Below are positions 53,709 to 63,490 of a stretch of 64,000 nt of DNA, piece by piece. Both the position numbers and the translations under genes were made by a program. The notes beneath the pieces were generated by a model. The model made no database searches. It worked only from the letters and a program-made list of their open reading frames with translations, and was not told where the DNA came from. Origin of the DNA: Novisyntrophococcus fermenticellae (GTDB lineage Bacteria; Bacillota; Clostridia; Lachnospirales; Lachnospiraceae); the NCBI RefSeq assembly GCF_018866245.1, contig NZ_CP076458.1:930001-994000 (forward strand), written 5' to 3'. The number at the start of each line of letters is the position of its first letter. The stretch's first letter is position 1.

Positions 53709-54584
53709 TTGTTCTTTCAACAATTAATTAATGGGTTATCGATTGGCAGTATCTATGCCCTGATGGCAGTGGGATACTCACTGATTTACAGTTTACTGAA
53801 TTTTACTAATTTTGCGCACAGCATAACAGTTACAATTGGTGCGTTCTGTGCATTTTTTGTGCTGGCGGGTCTGGTACAGAATTTGTTTGTAGGAATTATA
53901 ATAGCAGTTCTTGCGGCAGGCGGACTTGCCATGTTAATCGAACTTTTGGGATACCGCCCGCTCCTTAAGAAAAAGGCCCGCCGTATCTATCTGTTGATTA
54001 CAGGACTTGGGATATCTACCATGTGTGAAAACCTGATTATTATTAGTTTCAGCAGCCGATTCCGGGTGTATCCGGTGAATTTTTCCAATAAGTCTATTCA
54101 TTTGTTCGGGGCGAGCATCGGACAGGTAGACCTGATTATTTTTGTAGTGTGTATTGCAGCTTTGATTCTTGTCGAATTGTTCATACATAAATCCCGTTTT
54201 GGCCTGGCAATCAGAGGAGCTTCCTTTGATCTGGATGCAACGGCCATTATGGGCGTAAATGTACAGAAGCTGATTTTGATTGTATTTTTGATTGCGGGAA
54301 GCCTTGCAGGATTGGCAGGAGCACTGCTGGGTGCGAAGTACACGGCTTTTCCGACTCTCGGAACATCCATGACGAACAAAGCGTTCATAAGTTCTGTATT
54401 CGGCGGGCTTGGAAGTATTCCCGGTGCGGTTCTGGGTGCAATTCTGCTGGGGATAGGGGAAACTATGATTTCCAGTTACGTATCCTCTTCCATGCGGGAT
54501 ATCTTTGCTTATGCACTGTTGGTCATTATATTGTTTGTGCGTCCGGCGGGTCTGCTGGGAAAGCATACAGAAGACAAGGCATAG
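53709..54584 (+). CDS. livH: Liv-type ABC importer permease LivH
   Basis: 291 residues with about eight membrane segments; it opens LINGLSIGSIYALMAVGYSLIYSLLNFTNFAH, the family signature. TTG start with GGGGGG eight bases upstream. EAA-like loop FGLAIRGASFDLDATAIMGVNV. It pairs with LivM. Confidence 0.93.
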   Translation: MFFQQLINGLSIGSIYALMAVGYSLIYSLLNFTNFAHSITVTIGAFCAFFVLAGLVQNLFVGIIIAVLAAGGLAMLIELLGYRPLLKKKARRIYLLITGLGISTMCENLIIISFSSRFRVYPVNFSNKSIHLFGASIGQVDLIIFVVCIAALILVELFIHKSRFGLAIRGASFDLDATAIMGVNVQKLILIVFLIAGSLAGLAGALLGAKYTAFPTLGTSMTNKAFISSVFGGLGSIPGAVLGAILLGIGETMISSYVSSSMRDIFAYALLVIILFVRPAGLLGKHTEDKA

Positions 54585-54596
54585 GGGGGTGAAGAG

Positions 54597-55472
54597 ATGA
54601 ATTACTGGCTTGGTGTTGCAACTTTAACCGGAATATATATGATCGCAATTCTGGGGGTCTCTGTACTTACTGGTTTTACAGGTCTGTTCTCTATGGGACA
54701 TGCGGGATTTATGGCAATCGGAGCATATACGTCTGCCTTGGTTACAAAGACTTTTCATGTACCCATACTGGTGGGTTTGATCTGCGGAATGCTGGCAGCC
54801 TTGCTGATCGGTCTGCTGATCGGATATCCGACACTGAGGCTGAAAGGTGACTATTTTGTAATTGCAACTCTGGGAATCGGTGAAGTGACCAAATTAATTA
54901 TAGAAAATCTTCCTGACCTCACAGGGGGAGCCAGAGGTATGACGGATGTGCCCGGTGGAGCTACATTTCCCATGGTACTATGTTTCCTGATAGTAACGGT
55001 CTGGCTTCTGCACAATTTCATTCGATCCAAACACGGAAGAAATTGTATTGCAGTCAGGGAAGAAGAACTGGCTGCGGCTTCCATCGGAACCAGTGTGGCC
55101 AGTTATAAATTACTGGCTATGGGAATCAGCTGTGCTTTATGTGGTATTTCAGGAGCATTACTGGCTCACTATATGCACTACTTAAGTCCTACAATGTTTA
55201 GTATGATTAAATCGGACGAATTGGTAATGACAGTAATTCTGGGCGGATGCGGCAGTCTGACAGGAACCATAATCGCTTCTATGATTCTGGTTCCGCTTCC
55301 GGAAATCCTGCGGTTTGGATCTGTTCAGGAATGGCGCATGGTGTTTTACGGGCTTCTGGTAGTACTGGTAATTATATTCAAACCGTCCGGGCTCATGGGA
55401 ACAAAAGAATTGAGTATATCAGGAATCCGCAGTTTCTTCGGTCACGTGAAATACAAAGGGAAGGAGCGATGA
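54597..55472 (+). CDS. livM: Liv-type ABC importer permease LivM
   Basis: 291 residues, multiple membrane segments, with the family motifs GFTGLFSMGHAGFMAIGAYTSAL and GDYFVIATLGIGEV plus the loop REEELAAASIGTSVASYKLLA. GGGGTGAAG ribosome site. It lies between LivH and LivG with gaps of 12 and 3 bases. Confidence 0.93.
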   Translation: MNYWLGVATLTGIYMIAILGVSVLTGFTGLFSMGHAGFMAIGAYTSALVTKTFHVPILVGLICGMLAALLIGLLIGYPTLRLKGDYFVIATLGIGEVTKLIIENLPDLTGGARGMTDVPGGATFPMVLCFLIVTVWLLHNFIRSKHGRNCIAVREEELAAASIGTSVASYKLLAMGISCALCGISGALLAHYMHYLSPTMFSMIKSDELVMTVILGGCGSLTGTIIASMILVPLPEILRFGSVQEWRMVFYGLLVVLVIIFKPSGLMGTKELSISGIRSFFGHVKYKGKER

Positions 55473-55475
55473 TTC

Positions 55476-56255
55476 ATGGAACAGCAGAAATATATACTTC
55501 AGCTTAGGAATGTGGTAAAACACTTTGGCGGTATCACGGCTTCTGATAATATAACGATTAACGTACCCAAAGACAGTATCTATGGCATTATCGGCCCAAA
55601 CGGCGCAGGGAAGACCACGCTGTTCAATATGATTACGGGGGTATATAACACTACGAAAGGAGACGTCTTGTTTCAAAATGAGCCCATTAATGGGCTGCCT
55701 ACCCATGTCATCGCCAGAAAAGGAATTTCGAGAACGTTTCAGAACATACGTCTGTTCGGTGACTTAACCGTGTATGAGAACTTGCTGACCGCATGCCAGA
55801 AGAACATTACATACGGTCTGTGGGACGGGTTCTTCCGCACCAGGAAGTGCCGGAGTCAGGAAGATGAGATGCGAAAATTCTGTGATGCGCTTCTGAAGGA
55901 TGTCGGGCTTACCGAACAGCGGGGGCAAAAAGCCAATAACCTGCCCTACGGCATGCAGCGCCGCCTGGAAATAGCCAGAGCACTTGCAGTCAAACCTGAC
56001 CTTCTTCTTCTGGACGAACCGGCAGCAGGCATGAACGAAGAGGAATCCTCAAAGCTTTCGGACTTCATACGGGAAATTCGAAACAAAAAAAATATTACAA
56101 TTGTGATTATAGATCATCACATGGATGTGATTATGGCCATCTGTGACAGAATCTCAGTGCTGAACTTCGGTACGCTTCTGGCTGAGGGGAAACCTGAGGA
56201 AATACAAAATAATCCAGAAGTTATTTCTGCGTATCTGGGGGTGAATGAGTCATGA
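55476..56255 (+). CDS. livG: Liv-type ABC importer ATP-binding protein LivG
   Basis: 259 residues. Walker A is GPNGAGKTTL. The LivG-specific stretch ISRTFQNIRLFGDLTVYENLL is present. The signature is atypical (LPYGMQRRLEIARALAV in place of LSGGQ, as usual for LivG). Walker B is LLLLDEPAAGMN and the switch region IDHHMDVIM. It overlaps livF by ATGA. Confidence 0.93.
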   Translation: MEQQKYILQLRNVVKHFGGITASDNITINVPKDSIYGIIGPNGAGKTTLFNMITGVYNTTKGDVLFQNEPINGLPTHVIARKGISRTFQNIRLFGDLTVYENLLTACQKNITYGLWDGFFRTRKCRSQEDEMRKFCDALLKDVGLTEQRGQKANNLPYGMQRRLEIARALAVKPDLLLLDEPAAGMNEEESSKLSDFIREIRNKKNITIVIIDHHMDVIMAICDRISVLNFGTLLAEGKPEEIQNNPEVISAYLGVNES

Positions 56256-56953
56256 TGAACGTAGAGAATCTCAGTTTTTCATATGGCAAGATTCAGGCTA
56301 TCCGTGATGTCAGTTTTGAATTAAAGGAAGGCGAGATTATGGCAATTGTGGGAGCCAACGGTGCAGGAAAGTCCTCTCTGATGAAGTGTATTGCCGGATT
56401 GCTGAAACCCCAGAAGGGTGAAGTGCATTATAATGATACGAAGCTTGAAAGTGCACCGTACAAGGTCGTGGAGCAGGGAATCTGCCTGGTGCCGGAGGGA
56501 CGCTGGATTTTTCCGAACCTGACGGTGGAGGAAAATCTGCTTCTGGGGGGATACACCAGTAAAAACAGAGCGGGTGGTATAAAGCGTGCTTATGAGATGT
56601 TCCCGCGCCTGGAGGAAAGGAGCAAGCAGCGAGCCGGTACCATGTCCGGAGGGGAACAGCAGATGCTTGCTATTGCCAGAGGACTGATGGCAGAACCCAG
56701 GGTGCTCTTGTTGGATGAGCCGTCTCTGGGGCTGGCGCCGCTGATTGTAAATGATATTATGTCCATTATTAAGAAAATCAATCGGGAAGGTATCTCTGTA
56801 CTGCTGGTGGAACAGAATGCGAGAAAGGCTTTGTCCATTGCTCATCGAGCCTGCGTTCTGGAACAGGGACAGATTATAAAGCGTGGTACAGGGGCAGAGT
56901 TGGCCGCTGATGAGAGCATTGTGGCTGCTTATCTTGGAAAAATAAAAAAATAA
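56252..56953 (+). CDS. livF: Liv-type ABC importer ATP-binding protein LivF
   Basis: 233 residues. Walker A GANGAGKSSL, LivF-specific VPEGRWIFPNLTVEENLLLG, signature MSGGEQQMLAIARGLM, Walker B VLLLDEPSLGLAPLI and LVEQNARKAL. It completes the five-gene importer. The SDR gene follows 20 bases later in the same direction. Confidence 0.94.
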   Translation: MMNVENLSFSYGKIQAIRDVSFELKEGEIMAIVGANGAGKSSLMKCIAGLLKPQKGEVHYNDTKLESAPYKVVEQGICLVPEGRWIFPNLTVEENLLLGGYTSKNRAGGIKRAYEMFPRLEERSKQRAGTMSGGEQQMLAIARGLMAEPRVLLLDEPSLGLAPLIVNDIMSIIKKINREGISVLLVEQNARKALSIAHRACVLEQGQIIKRGTGAELAADESIVAAYLGKIKK

Positions 56954-56973
56954 ACGAGAAAGAGGGGATTTTT

Positions 56974-57750
56974 GTGGAAGAACGTGTACAAAAAGCGATG
57001 TTCGATTACTTTCGTCTGGAAGGACAGACAGCTATTGTCACCGGCTCAGGTAATGGAATCGGACGGGCTACAGCTATACTTCTGGCGGATCTGGGGACAC
57101 AGGTGATGGTGTGTGATATAGAGGAAGACAGTGCGCTGAAGGTGGCCGGAGAGATTGGTAAGCGGGGCGGAACCGCTATTGCTGCAAAGTGTGATGTGGC
57201 AAGTCTGGAAGATATCCGGATGACGGTTGCAAAGACTGTGGACTCCTTTGGAAGCGTGGATATTCTGGTGAATAATGCCGGTGGTTTCGGAGGGGGAAAG
57301 ACTTTTGACAAGATGACTTATGAGGAGTGGGACAGGTTGATTCGTATTAACTTGACGGGAACTTATATGTTCACGAATGAAGTCGTGCCCTATATGGTAA
57401 AGAAACAGCACGGTAAAATCTGTATGGTCAGTTCCGGTGCGGCGCTGGGATATGATTTTTCGGATCCCCATTACGCTGCATCCAAGGCAGGTATGATTGG
57501 GCTGGCGAAGGAACTGTCTCAGGAACTGGCAAAGCATCATATCAATGTAAATGCTCTTGGTACAGGGCTTACGGATACTCGTATGGCACACCTTCCGGGG
57601 CGGTCATGGGAGGATGAGACAAAGGGACTGCCCTGGTACCGCGTGGGAACACCGGAGGACCAGGCTTGTGCTATCGTGTTTCTGGTGTCAGAAGCAGCAG
57701 AGTATATCACCGGACAGGTTCTGTGTCCAAACGGCGGGGCGTGGATGTAG
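56974..57750 (+). CDS. Short-chain dehydrogenase/reductase 1 of the Liv island
   Basis: 258 residues, GTG start with AGAGGGG upstream. Classical SDR: NAD(P) motif TGSGNGIGRA, Asp in CDIEED favouring NAD, NNAGG, catalytic Ser in VSSGAA, and Y-x-x-x-K in HYAASKAG. C-terminal ITGQVLCPNGGAWM. It oxidises or reduces an alcohol/ketone in the cytoplasm. The substrate is unknown but presumably derives from the compound taken up by the Liv importer. Confidence 0.9.
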   Translation: MEERVQKAMFDYFRLEGQTAIVTGSGNGIGRATAILLADLGTQVMVCDIEEDSALKVAGEIGKRGGTAIAAKCDVASLEDIRMTVAKTVDSFGSVDILVNNAGGFGGGKTFDKMTYEEWDRLIRINLTGTYMFTNEVVPYMVKKQHGKICMVSSGAALGYDFSDPHYAASKAGMIGLAKELSQELAKHHINVNALGTGLTDTRMAHLPGRSWEDETKGLPWYRVGTPEDQACAIVFLVSEAAEYITGQVLCPNGGAWM

Positions 57751-57776
57751 GGATTGGAAAGGAGAAGTGTTGAAAG

Positions 57777-58544
57777 ATGGAATACGATTATTTAAAAATA
57801 GGGGGGAAATCAGCCATTGTAACAGGCGGCGGCAGAGGTATCGGAAGAGCCACAGCCCTTGCGCTGGCCAGATTTGGATCCAAAGTTATGGTGTGTGATC
57901 TGAGGGATGACTGGGGTAAGTCTGCCGTTCAGGAAATCCGCCAGGCAGGCGGAACAGCAGAATATTGTCACTGTGATGTGTCTGATACAACCCAGGTGAA
58001 GGCTCTGGTTAATCATGTAATTAAAACATTTGGAACCGTAGATATATTGGTAAATAATGCAGGAATCGGAAGCGTTTCTCTGCCATTTGAGGAAATTACG
58101 GATGAAGATTGGGATCGGATGCTCAAAGTGGATCTCACCGCTCCGTTCTATCTTTGCAGAGAGGTAATCCCTTATATGAAAAAGAAGGAGTACGGCAAGA
58201 TTATTAATATAAGTTCCGGATCTGGAATTATCGGCTGTGAATTTTGTACGCATTACGCCTCTGCGAAGGCAGGTCTAATCGGGTTTACACAGTCCATTGC
58301 CAAAGAACTGGGTGAATATCATATTAATGTTAATGTAATTGCAGTTCCGACTACGCAAACCCCTATGCTGAAAGAGACTGATTTTGATGTGTTTGTGGAG
58401 GATGAGCTGAAAGACATTCCATGGGGACGCATCGGAGTACCGGAGGATATTGCAGATATGGTATTGTATCTGTCCTCAGATTCCTCAGAGTATGTTACGG
58501 GACAGGTACTTGCGCCCAACGGCGGACGTAGAACTCCCGTATGA
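57777..58544 (+). CDS. Short-chain dehydrogenase/reductase 2 of the Liv island
   Basis: 255 residues. TGGGRGIGRA, CDLRDD (NAD-type), NNAGIG, Ser in ISSGSG, and Y-x-x-x-K in HYASAKAG. C-terminal VTGQVLAPNGG. Clearly related to the preceding SDR, so a tandem duplication with separate substrates or opposite stereochemistry is plausible. It follows after 26 bases. Confidence 0.9.
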   Translation: MEYDYLKIGGKSAIVTGGGRGIGRATALALARFGSKVMVCDLRDDWGKSAVQEIRQAGGTAEYCHCDVSDTTQVKALVNHVIKTFGTVDILVNNAGIGSVSLPFEEITDEDWDRMLKVDLTAPFYLCREVIPYMKKKEYGKIINISSGSGIIGCEFCTHYASAKAGLIGFTQSIAKELGEYHINVNVIAVPTTQTPMLKETDFDVFVEDELKDIPWGRIGVPEDIADMVLYLSSDSSEYVTGQVLAPNGGRRTPV

Positions 58545-58616
58545 TAAGCGAAGGAAAACAGACGCATATTTGATGCGGTATTCTATAAATAAGATAGTGA
58601 AAGAAGAGGTTTATAT

Positions 58617-59471
58617 ATGGTTTGGAAAGATGGCGCCAGGAGTGCATTTGCTCTGGGATTTGACCTGGACGGTGAGACAATATGGCGGAATAAGACAAAA
58701 ACGCTGCCAAATGGAAACAGTTATATCAAGGGTCCGTCCATCGGAAAATACGGTCCGAAAAAGGGTGCACTTCGTGTATTAGAGATTCTTGAGGAGTTTT
58801 CACTTAAAAGTACCTGGTTTATACCGGCAGATATGGTCAGGGAACATCCGGATGTCGTTGATAAGATTTTAGACAAGGGGCATGAAATCGGGCATCATGG
58901 TCTGGATCATACCGGTGAATATGGCGATACCTTTGAGGCACAAAAGGAACGGGTTGAGTATTGTCAGGATATATTTCTTAAATACACCGGAAGAAAAGCT
59001 CTGGGATTCCGTCCTACAGGTGCGTTATTGCAGGAGACAGAAAGGTGGATTTACTCCGAGGGCGGATTTGTATATTCAAGTGCCGGAATCAGCGGAGAGA
59101 GCTGTGGATGGTATATGGTGGACGGAGTGCTCACAAAGGCTGTAAATATTCCCTGCCGTGATGAGCAGATGGATGACTACGTACAGACCGTGTTTAACTC
59201 CTATCCGGCGGTACTGGAAGGAATGCCCCGGATTGCACCTTATGATAATACGTATCGCAACTGGGTTCATGAGATTGAGGGGATGGTGCGCAGAGGAAAC
59301 TCAGGTTCTACTGCTTTTCACCCACAAATTGCAGGAACACCCGGCAGGGCAGTGATATTTGCGAGATTTTGTGAATATCTGGCAGGTCATCCGGACGTGT
59401 GGTGTGCCCCCTGTATAGAAATTGCAGAATATTTTCAAACGGTAATGGGAGGAACGGACGATGCTCATTGA
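58617..59471 (+). CDS. Polysaccharide deacetylase-family (CE4, PuuE-like) hydrolase 1
   Basis: 284 residues of the NodB-like fold. The metal/catalytic pattern appears as GFDLDGET (Asp pair), KGHEIGHHGLDHTG (His ligands) and FRPTGALLQE. No signal peptide, so it is cytoplasmic and unlikely to act on cell-wall sugars. Relatives of this cytoplasmic branch (PuuE allantoinase, cyclic imide hydrolase) open cyclic amides. Start has AAGAGG upstream. It overlaps the next, related gene by 11 bases, suggesting a complex. Confidence 0.82.
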   Translation: MVWKDGARSAFALGFDLDGETIWRNKTKTLPNGNSYIKGPSIGKYGPKKGALRVLEILEEFSLKSTWFIPADMVREHPDVVDKILDKGHEIGHHGLDHTGEYGDTFEAQKERVEYCQDIFLKYTGRKALGFRPTGALLQETERWIYSEGGFVYSSAGISGESCGWYMVDGVLTKAVNIPCRDEQMDDYVQTVFNSYPAVLEGMPRIAPYDNTYRNWVHEIEGMVRRGNSGSTAFHPQIAGTPGRAVIFARFCEYLAGHPDVWCAPCIEIAEYFQTVMGGTDDAH

Positions 59472-60282
59472 AAGAACTGTATGGCCGCAGAATAAGAAAT
59501 GTGCGGCAATGATCAGCGTCAATCTGGACGCCGAGTTTTTTGGAAAAATATACTATCCGGAGATAAATGTGGACGAAGGGGATATCCTGCGTCTGGGCCG
59601 CACGAGTATCTGGTTTGGCCTGCCTGGTCTGCTTGAGGTACTGGACCGGTATGAGGTTAAAGCGACATTCTTTATTCCTGGGGTGGTGGCAGAGAGGTAT
59701 CCAGATGCAGTTCGCTCTATTGTGGAGCGGGGGCATGAAATCGGCTGCCACGGCAATAACCATGAAATACTGGCACATCTTACGGTAGAAGAACAGCGCG
59801 CTGCCCTGACAGAGGCCAGGGATACCCTGACGGAAATTACAGGGAAAGCACCGGCAGGATTTCGCATGCCGGAGGGAGAAATCAGTGAAGAAACCCTGGT
59901 ACTGGTAAAAGAATTGGGCTTTGCATACTCCAGTTCTCTTTCTGATGATGATGTACCCTATATTCGGGAAGGCTGTGAACTGATGGAATTGCCTATTCAC
60001 TGGGAGCTGTTCGATTTACCTTATTTTGTATTTACATTTGATCCGCCGATTCCCCCCGGTCAGTCCCGTAGTGCCTGCATGGATGACGTGCTTGCCAACT
60101 GGATGTATGAACTGGAAGGTGCCAGAAGATTCGGAACATTGTTCAATCTGCAGTTAGATCCCCAGGCCATTGGAGAACAAGGCCGTATCTTCATGCTGGA
60201 AAGACTGTTAGAAGAACTGAAGAATACGGATGATGTGTGGATTGCAGCCGGTGAGGAAATTGCCGCGTATTGCAGTAAGTAA
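59461..60282 (+). CDS. Polysaccharide deacetylase-family (CE4, PuuE-like) hydrolase 2
   Basis: 273 residues. SVNLDAEF (first Asp region; the DxD motif reads LDAE), VKATFFIPG, RGHEIGCHGNNHE (His ligands), FRMPEGEISEET and LPIHWELFDLPYF, the last typical of PuuE/cyclic-imidase-like members. The C-terminal histidine of related enzymes (HP) is replaced in …TLFNLQLDPQAIG, so metal binding may differ from hydrolase 1. Cytoplasmic. The start lies inside the previous gene, preceded by GGGAGGAACG. Confidence 0.8.
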   Translation: MLIERTVWPQNKKCAAMISVNLDAEFFGKIYYPEINVDEGDILRLGRTSIWFGLPGLLEVLDRYEVKATFFIPGVVAERYPDAVRSIVERGHEIGCHGNNHEILAHLTVEEQRAALTEARDTLTEITGKAPAGFRMPEGEISEETLVLVKELGFAYSSSLSDDDVPYIREGCELMELPIHWELFDLPYFVFTFDPPIPPGQSRSACMDDVLANWMYELEGARRFGTLFNLQLDPQAIGEQGRIFMLERLLEELKNTDDVWIAAGEEIAAYCSK

Positions 60283-60294
60283 AGGAGGACAATT

Positions 60295-61602
60295 TTGGCA
60301 GAAGCAGCATTGAACGCAATGGCCCGGCAACTGGTGGATCTGACCCTGTGCAAGACCCGTTATGACGCATGGGATCTTCAATGGTACACCGAAGGACCGT
60401 TCTGGAGAAGGACAAATATGCGCTATTCCCGTGAATATAAGATCATCCCGGACTATGAAATCGGAGATGCAAAGCATGGAAAAACGCTGGAAAACATTCT
60501 GGATGAGTCAGAGGTTTTGGGGCAAAACCTGGAACAATACAAAAAGACTGCAAAGTCTGAGGAAATGCAAAGAGTTGATTATCTGATTGATCACGTAAAA
60601 AACCTGAATGTCAGAGCGAGGCTGTTGTTTGGAGAGACATTTTCATTTGATGAGATGACAGAGGGATTATACGGACTGCGGGCTCCCGCGTGTGATTACC
60701 GGAAGTTTGACCGGATTTTGGAAGAACTGAACCAGGCGCTTCCGGGAGCTGGTACGGTACAGGAAAAAATAAGCACGTTCAGAAAAACACTGGCGATTCC
60801 ACCGGAGAATCTTCTGTGTGTCATCAGGGATTCCACGCAGATATTTCACGAAATCGCAGGAGCAAAGATGAACGTTACGGGCAATAGCATGCCCAGAGTC
60901 AGAGTGAGGGAACTGCCCAATAAAGATATGGTTTTTTTGTCTATCTTATTTGGATATGATTATAACCACATCGAGTATGAGCGGAACTTTAACCTTTTGT
61001 ATCCCTGGACCGTAGATAAAGTGATGGAGTACGTAGGACACGAAATGGAGCCGGGACACCTGACTTATTTTGAAAAGCGGCTTCAGACGATGATAGACAC
61101 ATGCTGGCCGGAAATGTCCATTGTCTCACAGTTCTCCACATCCAATGCCTTTGGTGAGGGCTCCGCCCGCCATGCGATCTCTATGAGTTTTGATAATTCT
61201 ATGGAGAAGCAGGTGGCATTTGAAAAAGAGATCATTTTCAAAAACGCAGGCATTGACGAAAAGTATGCAGAACTTATGCCGCTGTGGCATGCATACTGTG
61301 AGCTTGAAGGCTATGGAAAGCTGGAAGTCTCCCGTGGGCGATGGGACAATACCTTGAGCAGGGAGGAAGGTGCGCGGTTTCTTGAACGGTACGGCTTTAC
61401 AGAACCGGGAACAGGGATTGAATCCGTGGATCATCTGGCAGAAGATGACGGGCATTTTGTGGCACATGATTACTCCCGGGACGTAGTGAGAGAGTATTTT
61501 AATACCGTGGCCCCGGATGTGGAACAGCAATGGAAGCTATATGAACGAATCTGCTGTGCACATGTAACCATGAAAGGAATCAGGGAAAAGGTTGTTTATT
61601 AA
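60295..61602 (+). CDS. Uncharacterised HExxPGH metallohydrolase (DUF885-like)
   Basis: 435 residues, TTG start with AAAGGAGG seven bases upstream. The motif GHEMEPGHLTYFE near residue 243 fits the HExxPGH zinc motif of DUF885-type proteins. FGEGSARHA about 45 residues later offers the third, glutamate ligand. The rest is helical and without recognised repeats. Relatives are metallopeptidase-like but mostly uncharacterised. It is the last gene of the Liv/SDR/CE4 run and ends 2 bases before the convergent PucR-type regulator. Confidence 0.6.
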   Translation: MAEAALNAMARQLVDLTLCKTRYDAWDLQWYTEGPFWRRTNMRYSREYKIIPDYEIGDAKHGKTLENILDESEVLGQNLEQYKKTAKSEEMQRVDYLIDHVKNLNVRARLLFGETFSFDEMTEGLYGLRAPACDYRKFDRILEELNQALPGAGTVQEKISTFRKTLAIPPENLLCVIRDSTQIFHEIAGAKMNVTGNSMPRVRVRELPNKDMVFLSILFGYDYNHIEYERNFNLLYPWTVDKVMEYVGHEMEPGHLTYFEKRLQTMIDTCWPEMSIVSQFSTSNAFGEGSARHAISMSFDNSMEKQVAFEKEIIFKNAGIDEKYAELMPLWHAYCELEGYGKLEVSRGRWDNTLSREEGARFLERYGFTEPGTGIESVDHLAEDDGHFVAHDYSRDVVREYFNTVAPDVEQQWKLYERICCAHVTMKGIREKVVY

Positions 61603-61604
61603 GC

Positions 61605-63305
61605 TTAAGGATCCAGTTCTCCCTGCAGAATACCGGTTTGTATTAAGGTCTGGATCTTAAGGCCCATAGATATATTGAAAATAACCTCGCTGTCTGAGAG
61701 ACTCTTCCCCAAAACCTGCGTGATTTTATTCAATCGGGAATACAGAGTATTCTTGTGGATATATAAAGCTGAACAGATAGCGGACGGCGAGGAGCAGCAT
61801 GTAATATAGGCTGTCAGTGTAGGGAGGAGTTCGGCTCCGTGCTGCTCATCATACCTGACAATGGGAAGAATGTAGTCCTGATATATCTGCAAAAGAGGAG
61901 CAAAGTCCATATTATCAGAGTGGTCAAAAAAGTATCGCAGGATGCCGAGCTTTTCGTAAAAGCAAGGAGCCTTCTCTAAAGAGTGCTGAGAAACAGCCAA
62001 AGCTTTGAGCGCCTGCAGATATCCCTGACGTACCATCTTGGTGGGAACTACCTGACTGATGCCTGCTCCCTGATAACGATCCTGCAAAAAATGCTGAAAC
62101 AGGGAAACAAGAGGGGCAAATCCATCCGTTGTATCTTTGATCATCCGGCTGGGAAGCAGAACAACGATACAATCCTTTCGCTCAAACAGAAAGAAGTTGA
62201 TGGTTTTTAAAGTATTTACCATCTGGTCGTACAAAAGATTGAACTGCTGGCTGGTCAGAAGCTCGTGAAAAGGTATATCTAAGGTATTCAGGGGGCTTCT
62301 TCCCGCAATCATAACATAGTACTGATCGTAGATGACTTTCTGAACCAAACCGTACTTTTGCATCAGCTTTTTAAAATCTGTCTGATCCGACTCAATAAGC
62401 TCGTCCAGCAGGAAATCATAGTATCGATTGACGGTATGGGCAATTTCATCGGACTTGATAATCTCGAACTTCAAGATAGCCAGAAGCTGCTGTATTTTTA
62501 TGCCTTTTTCAGAGGACAAGGTTTCAACTCGTTCATCCTGTGAAAGAAAGAGATAACCATAACAGTTGGAGTCATCGGTTATGGGAATGATAAAGATACG
62601 GCAGCCATGTCTGCGGCAGTATTGGTTCTGGTGAACATAACCCTTTAGTTTCGCTCCGCCTACGCCTTCGGCCAGACAGGAATGAGAGCAGGCTGTTTTT
62701 ATCTGGAATGAATCCAGAGCCAGATCCCAGTCAAAGGAATCTTCTGTATAGAGGGGAGGCTGCACCAGGTATTCAGGCGGAATGCTGGGGGCTTTCTGCA
62801 GATGAAAATCCGGTGTAGCGAAAGCCACAGGGCATTCCAGCAAGTCCATAGCAACTTTTATAATGTATCTATTTCCCCCTTTATGTTCAAGAACTTCTCT
62901 GGACAATCGCTCCATAGTTTCGAGAGATGCTTCTGCAAGCTTTTGCATACTGCTGTAGGCCAAATGATAACATTGCGCTATGGTTTGAGATATGTTTGTG
63001 TTGTCAGGCAGCAGGAACACAGGCAGATCCAGGGCAGAAATCCAGGTCAGAGCCGGGTCATCCGGGTAGAATACAAGCGCACAGTCCCGGGTTTTAAGCC
63101 TTAACAGATGCTTATGCGCAAGACAATTCCCCATATCTTTCTGGATAAAAACCAGAGTCATCTTTTCCAATGTATCAAAAAAAGAACTGCAGCCCTGTTC
63201 AAAAACTGCAATCTGATGGATTTCGGACTGCTGATAAGCCCTCGAAACACAGGCTGCAGGCAACAGTATATGGCTGCTGATCAGATTATTCAGTAATAAG
63301 TCCAT
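61605..63305 (-). CDS. PucR/CdaR-family transcriptional regulator
   Basis: 566 residues. The N-terminal half holds two sensor regions of the PucR type without a clear known domain. The C-terminus is the PucR helix-turn-helix (CSALYIHKNTLYSRLNKITQVLG, near residues 515-540). PucR-family proteins often control purine, allantoin or other nitrogen-compound catabolism. It is divergent from the third SDR (63619) and convergent with the Liv island, so it may regulate either or both. Confidence 0.85.
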   Translation of the reverse strand: MDLLLNNLISSHILLPAACVSRAYQQSEIHQIAVFEQGCSSFFDTLEKMTLVFIQKDMGNCLAHKHLLRLKTRDCALVFYPDDPALTWISALDLPVFLLPDNTNISQTIAQCYHLAYSSMQKLAEASLETMERLSREVLEHKGGNRYIIKVAMDLLECPVAFATPDFHLQKAPSIPPEYLVQPPLYTEDSFDWDLALDSFQIKTACSHSCLAEGVGGAKLKGYVHQNQYCRRHGCRIFIIPITDDSNCYGYLFLSQDERVETLSSEKGIKIQQLLAILKFEIIKSDEIAHTVNRYYDFLLDELIESDQTDFKKLMQKYGLVQKVIYDQYYVMIAGRSPLNTLDIPFHELLTSQQFNLLYDQMVNTLKTINFFLFERKDCIVVLLPSRMIKDTTDGFAPLVSLFQHFLQDRYQGAGISQVVPTKMVRQGYLQALKALAVSQHSLEKAPCFYEKLGILRYFFDHSDNMDFAPLLQIYQDYILPIVRYDEQHGAELLPTLTAYITCCSSPSAICSALYIHKNTLYSRLNKITQVLGKSLSDSEVIFNISMGLKIQTLIQTGILQGELDP

Positions 63306-63490
63306 GATCGTGCCCCCCTACCTCCCTACGCATGAAATAGTTTGTTATAATATACTATACTTTGATAATTCTTACAAGATAAAATTGTGGATTCATAAAA
63401 CAGTCTTTTCCTGTTTCTGAATCTATTTTTTTTGCAGCGGCTATTGAAAACAGCCAAAAAAGCAATAAAATATTTGGATATTTTTACGAC

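Noticed and set aside
53934..54566. Open frame of 210 codons opposite livH
   Set aside because: The composition (many Gln, Asn, Arg) is that of a reverse-complemented membrane protein, and the livH frame is clear.
57046..57591. Open frame of 181 codons opposite the first SDR
   Set aside because: Antisense shadow of a gene with full catalytic motifs.
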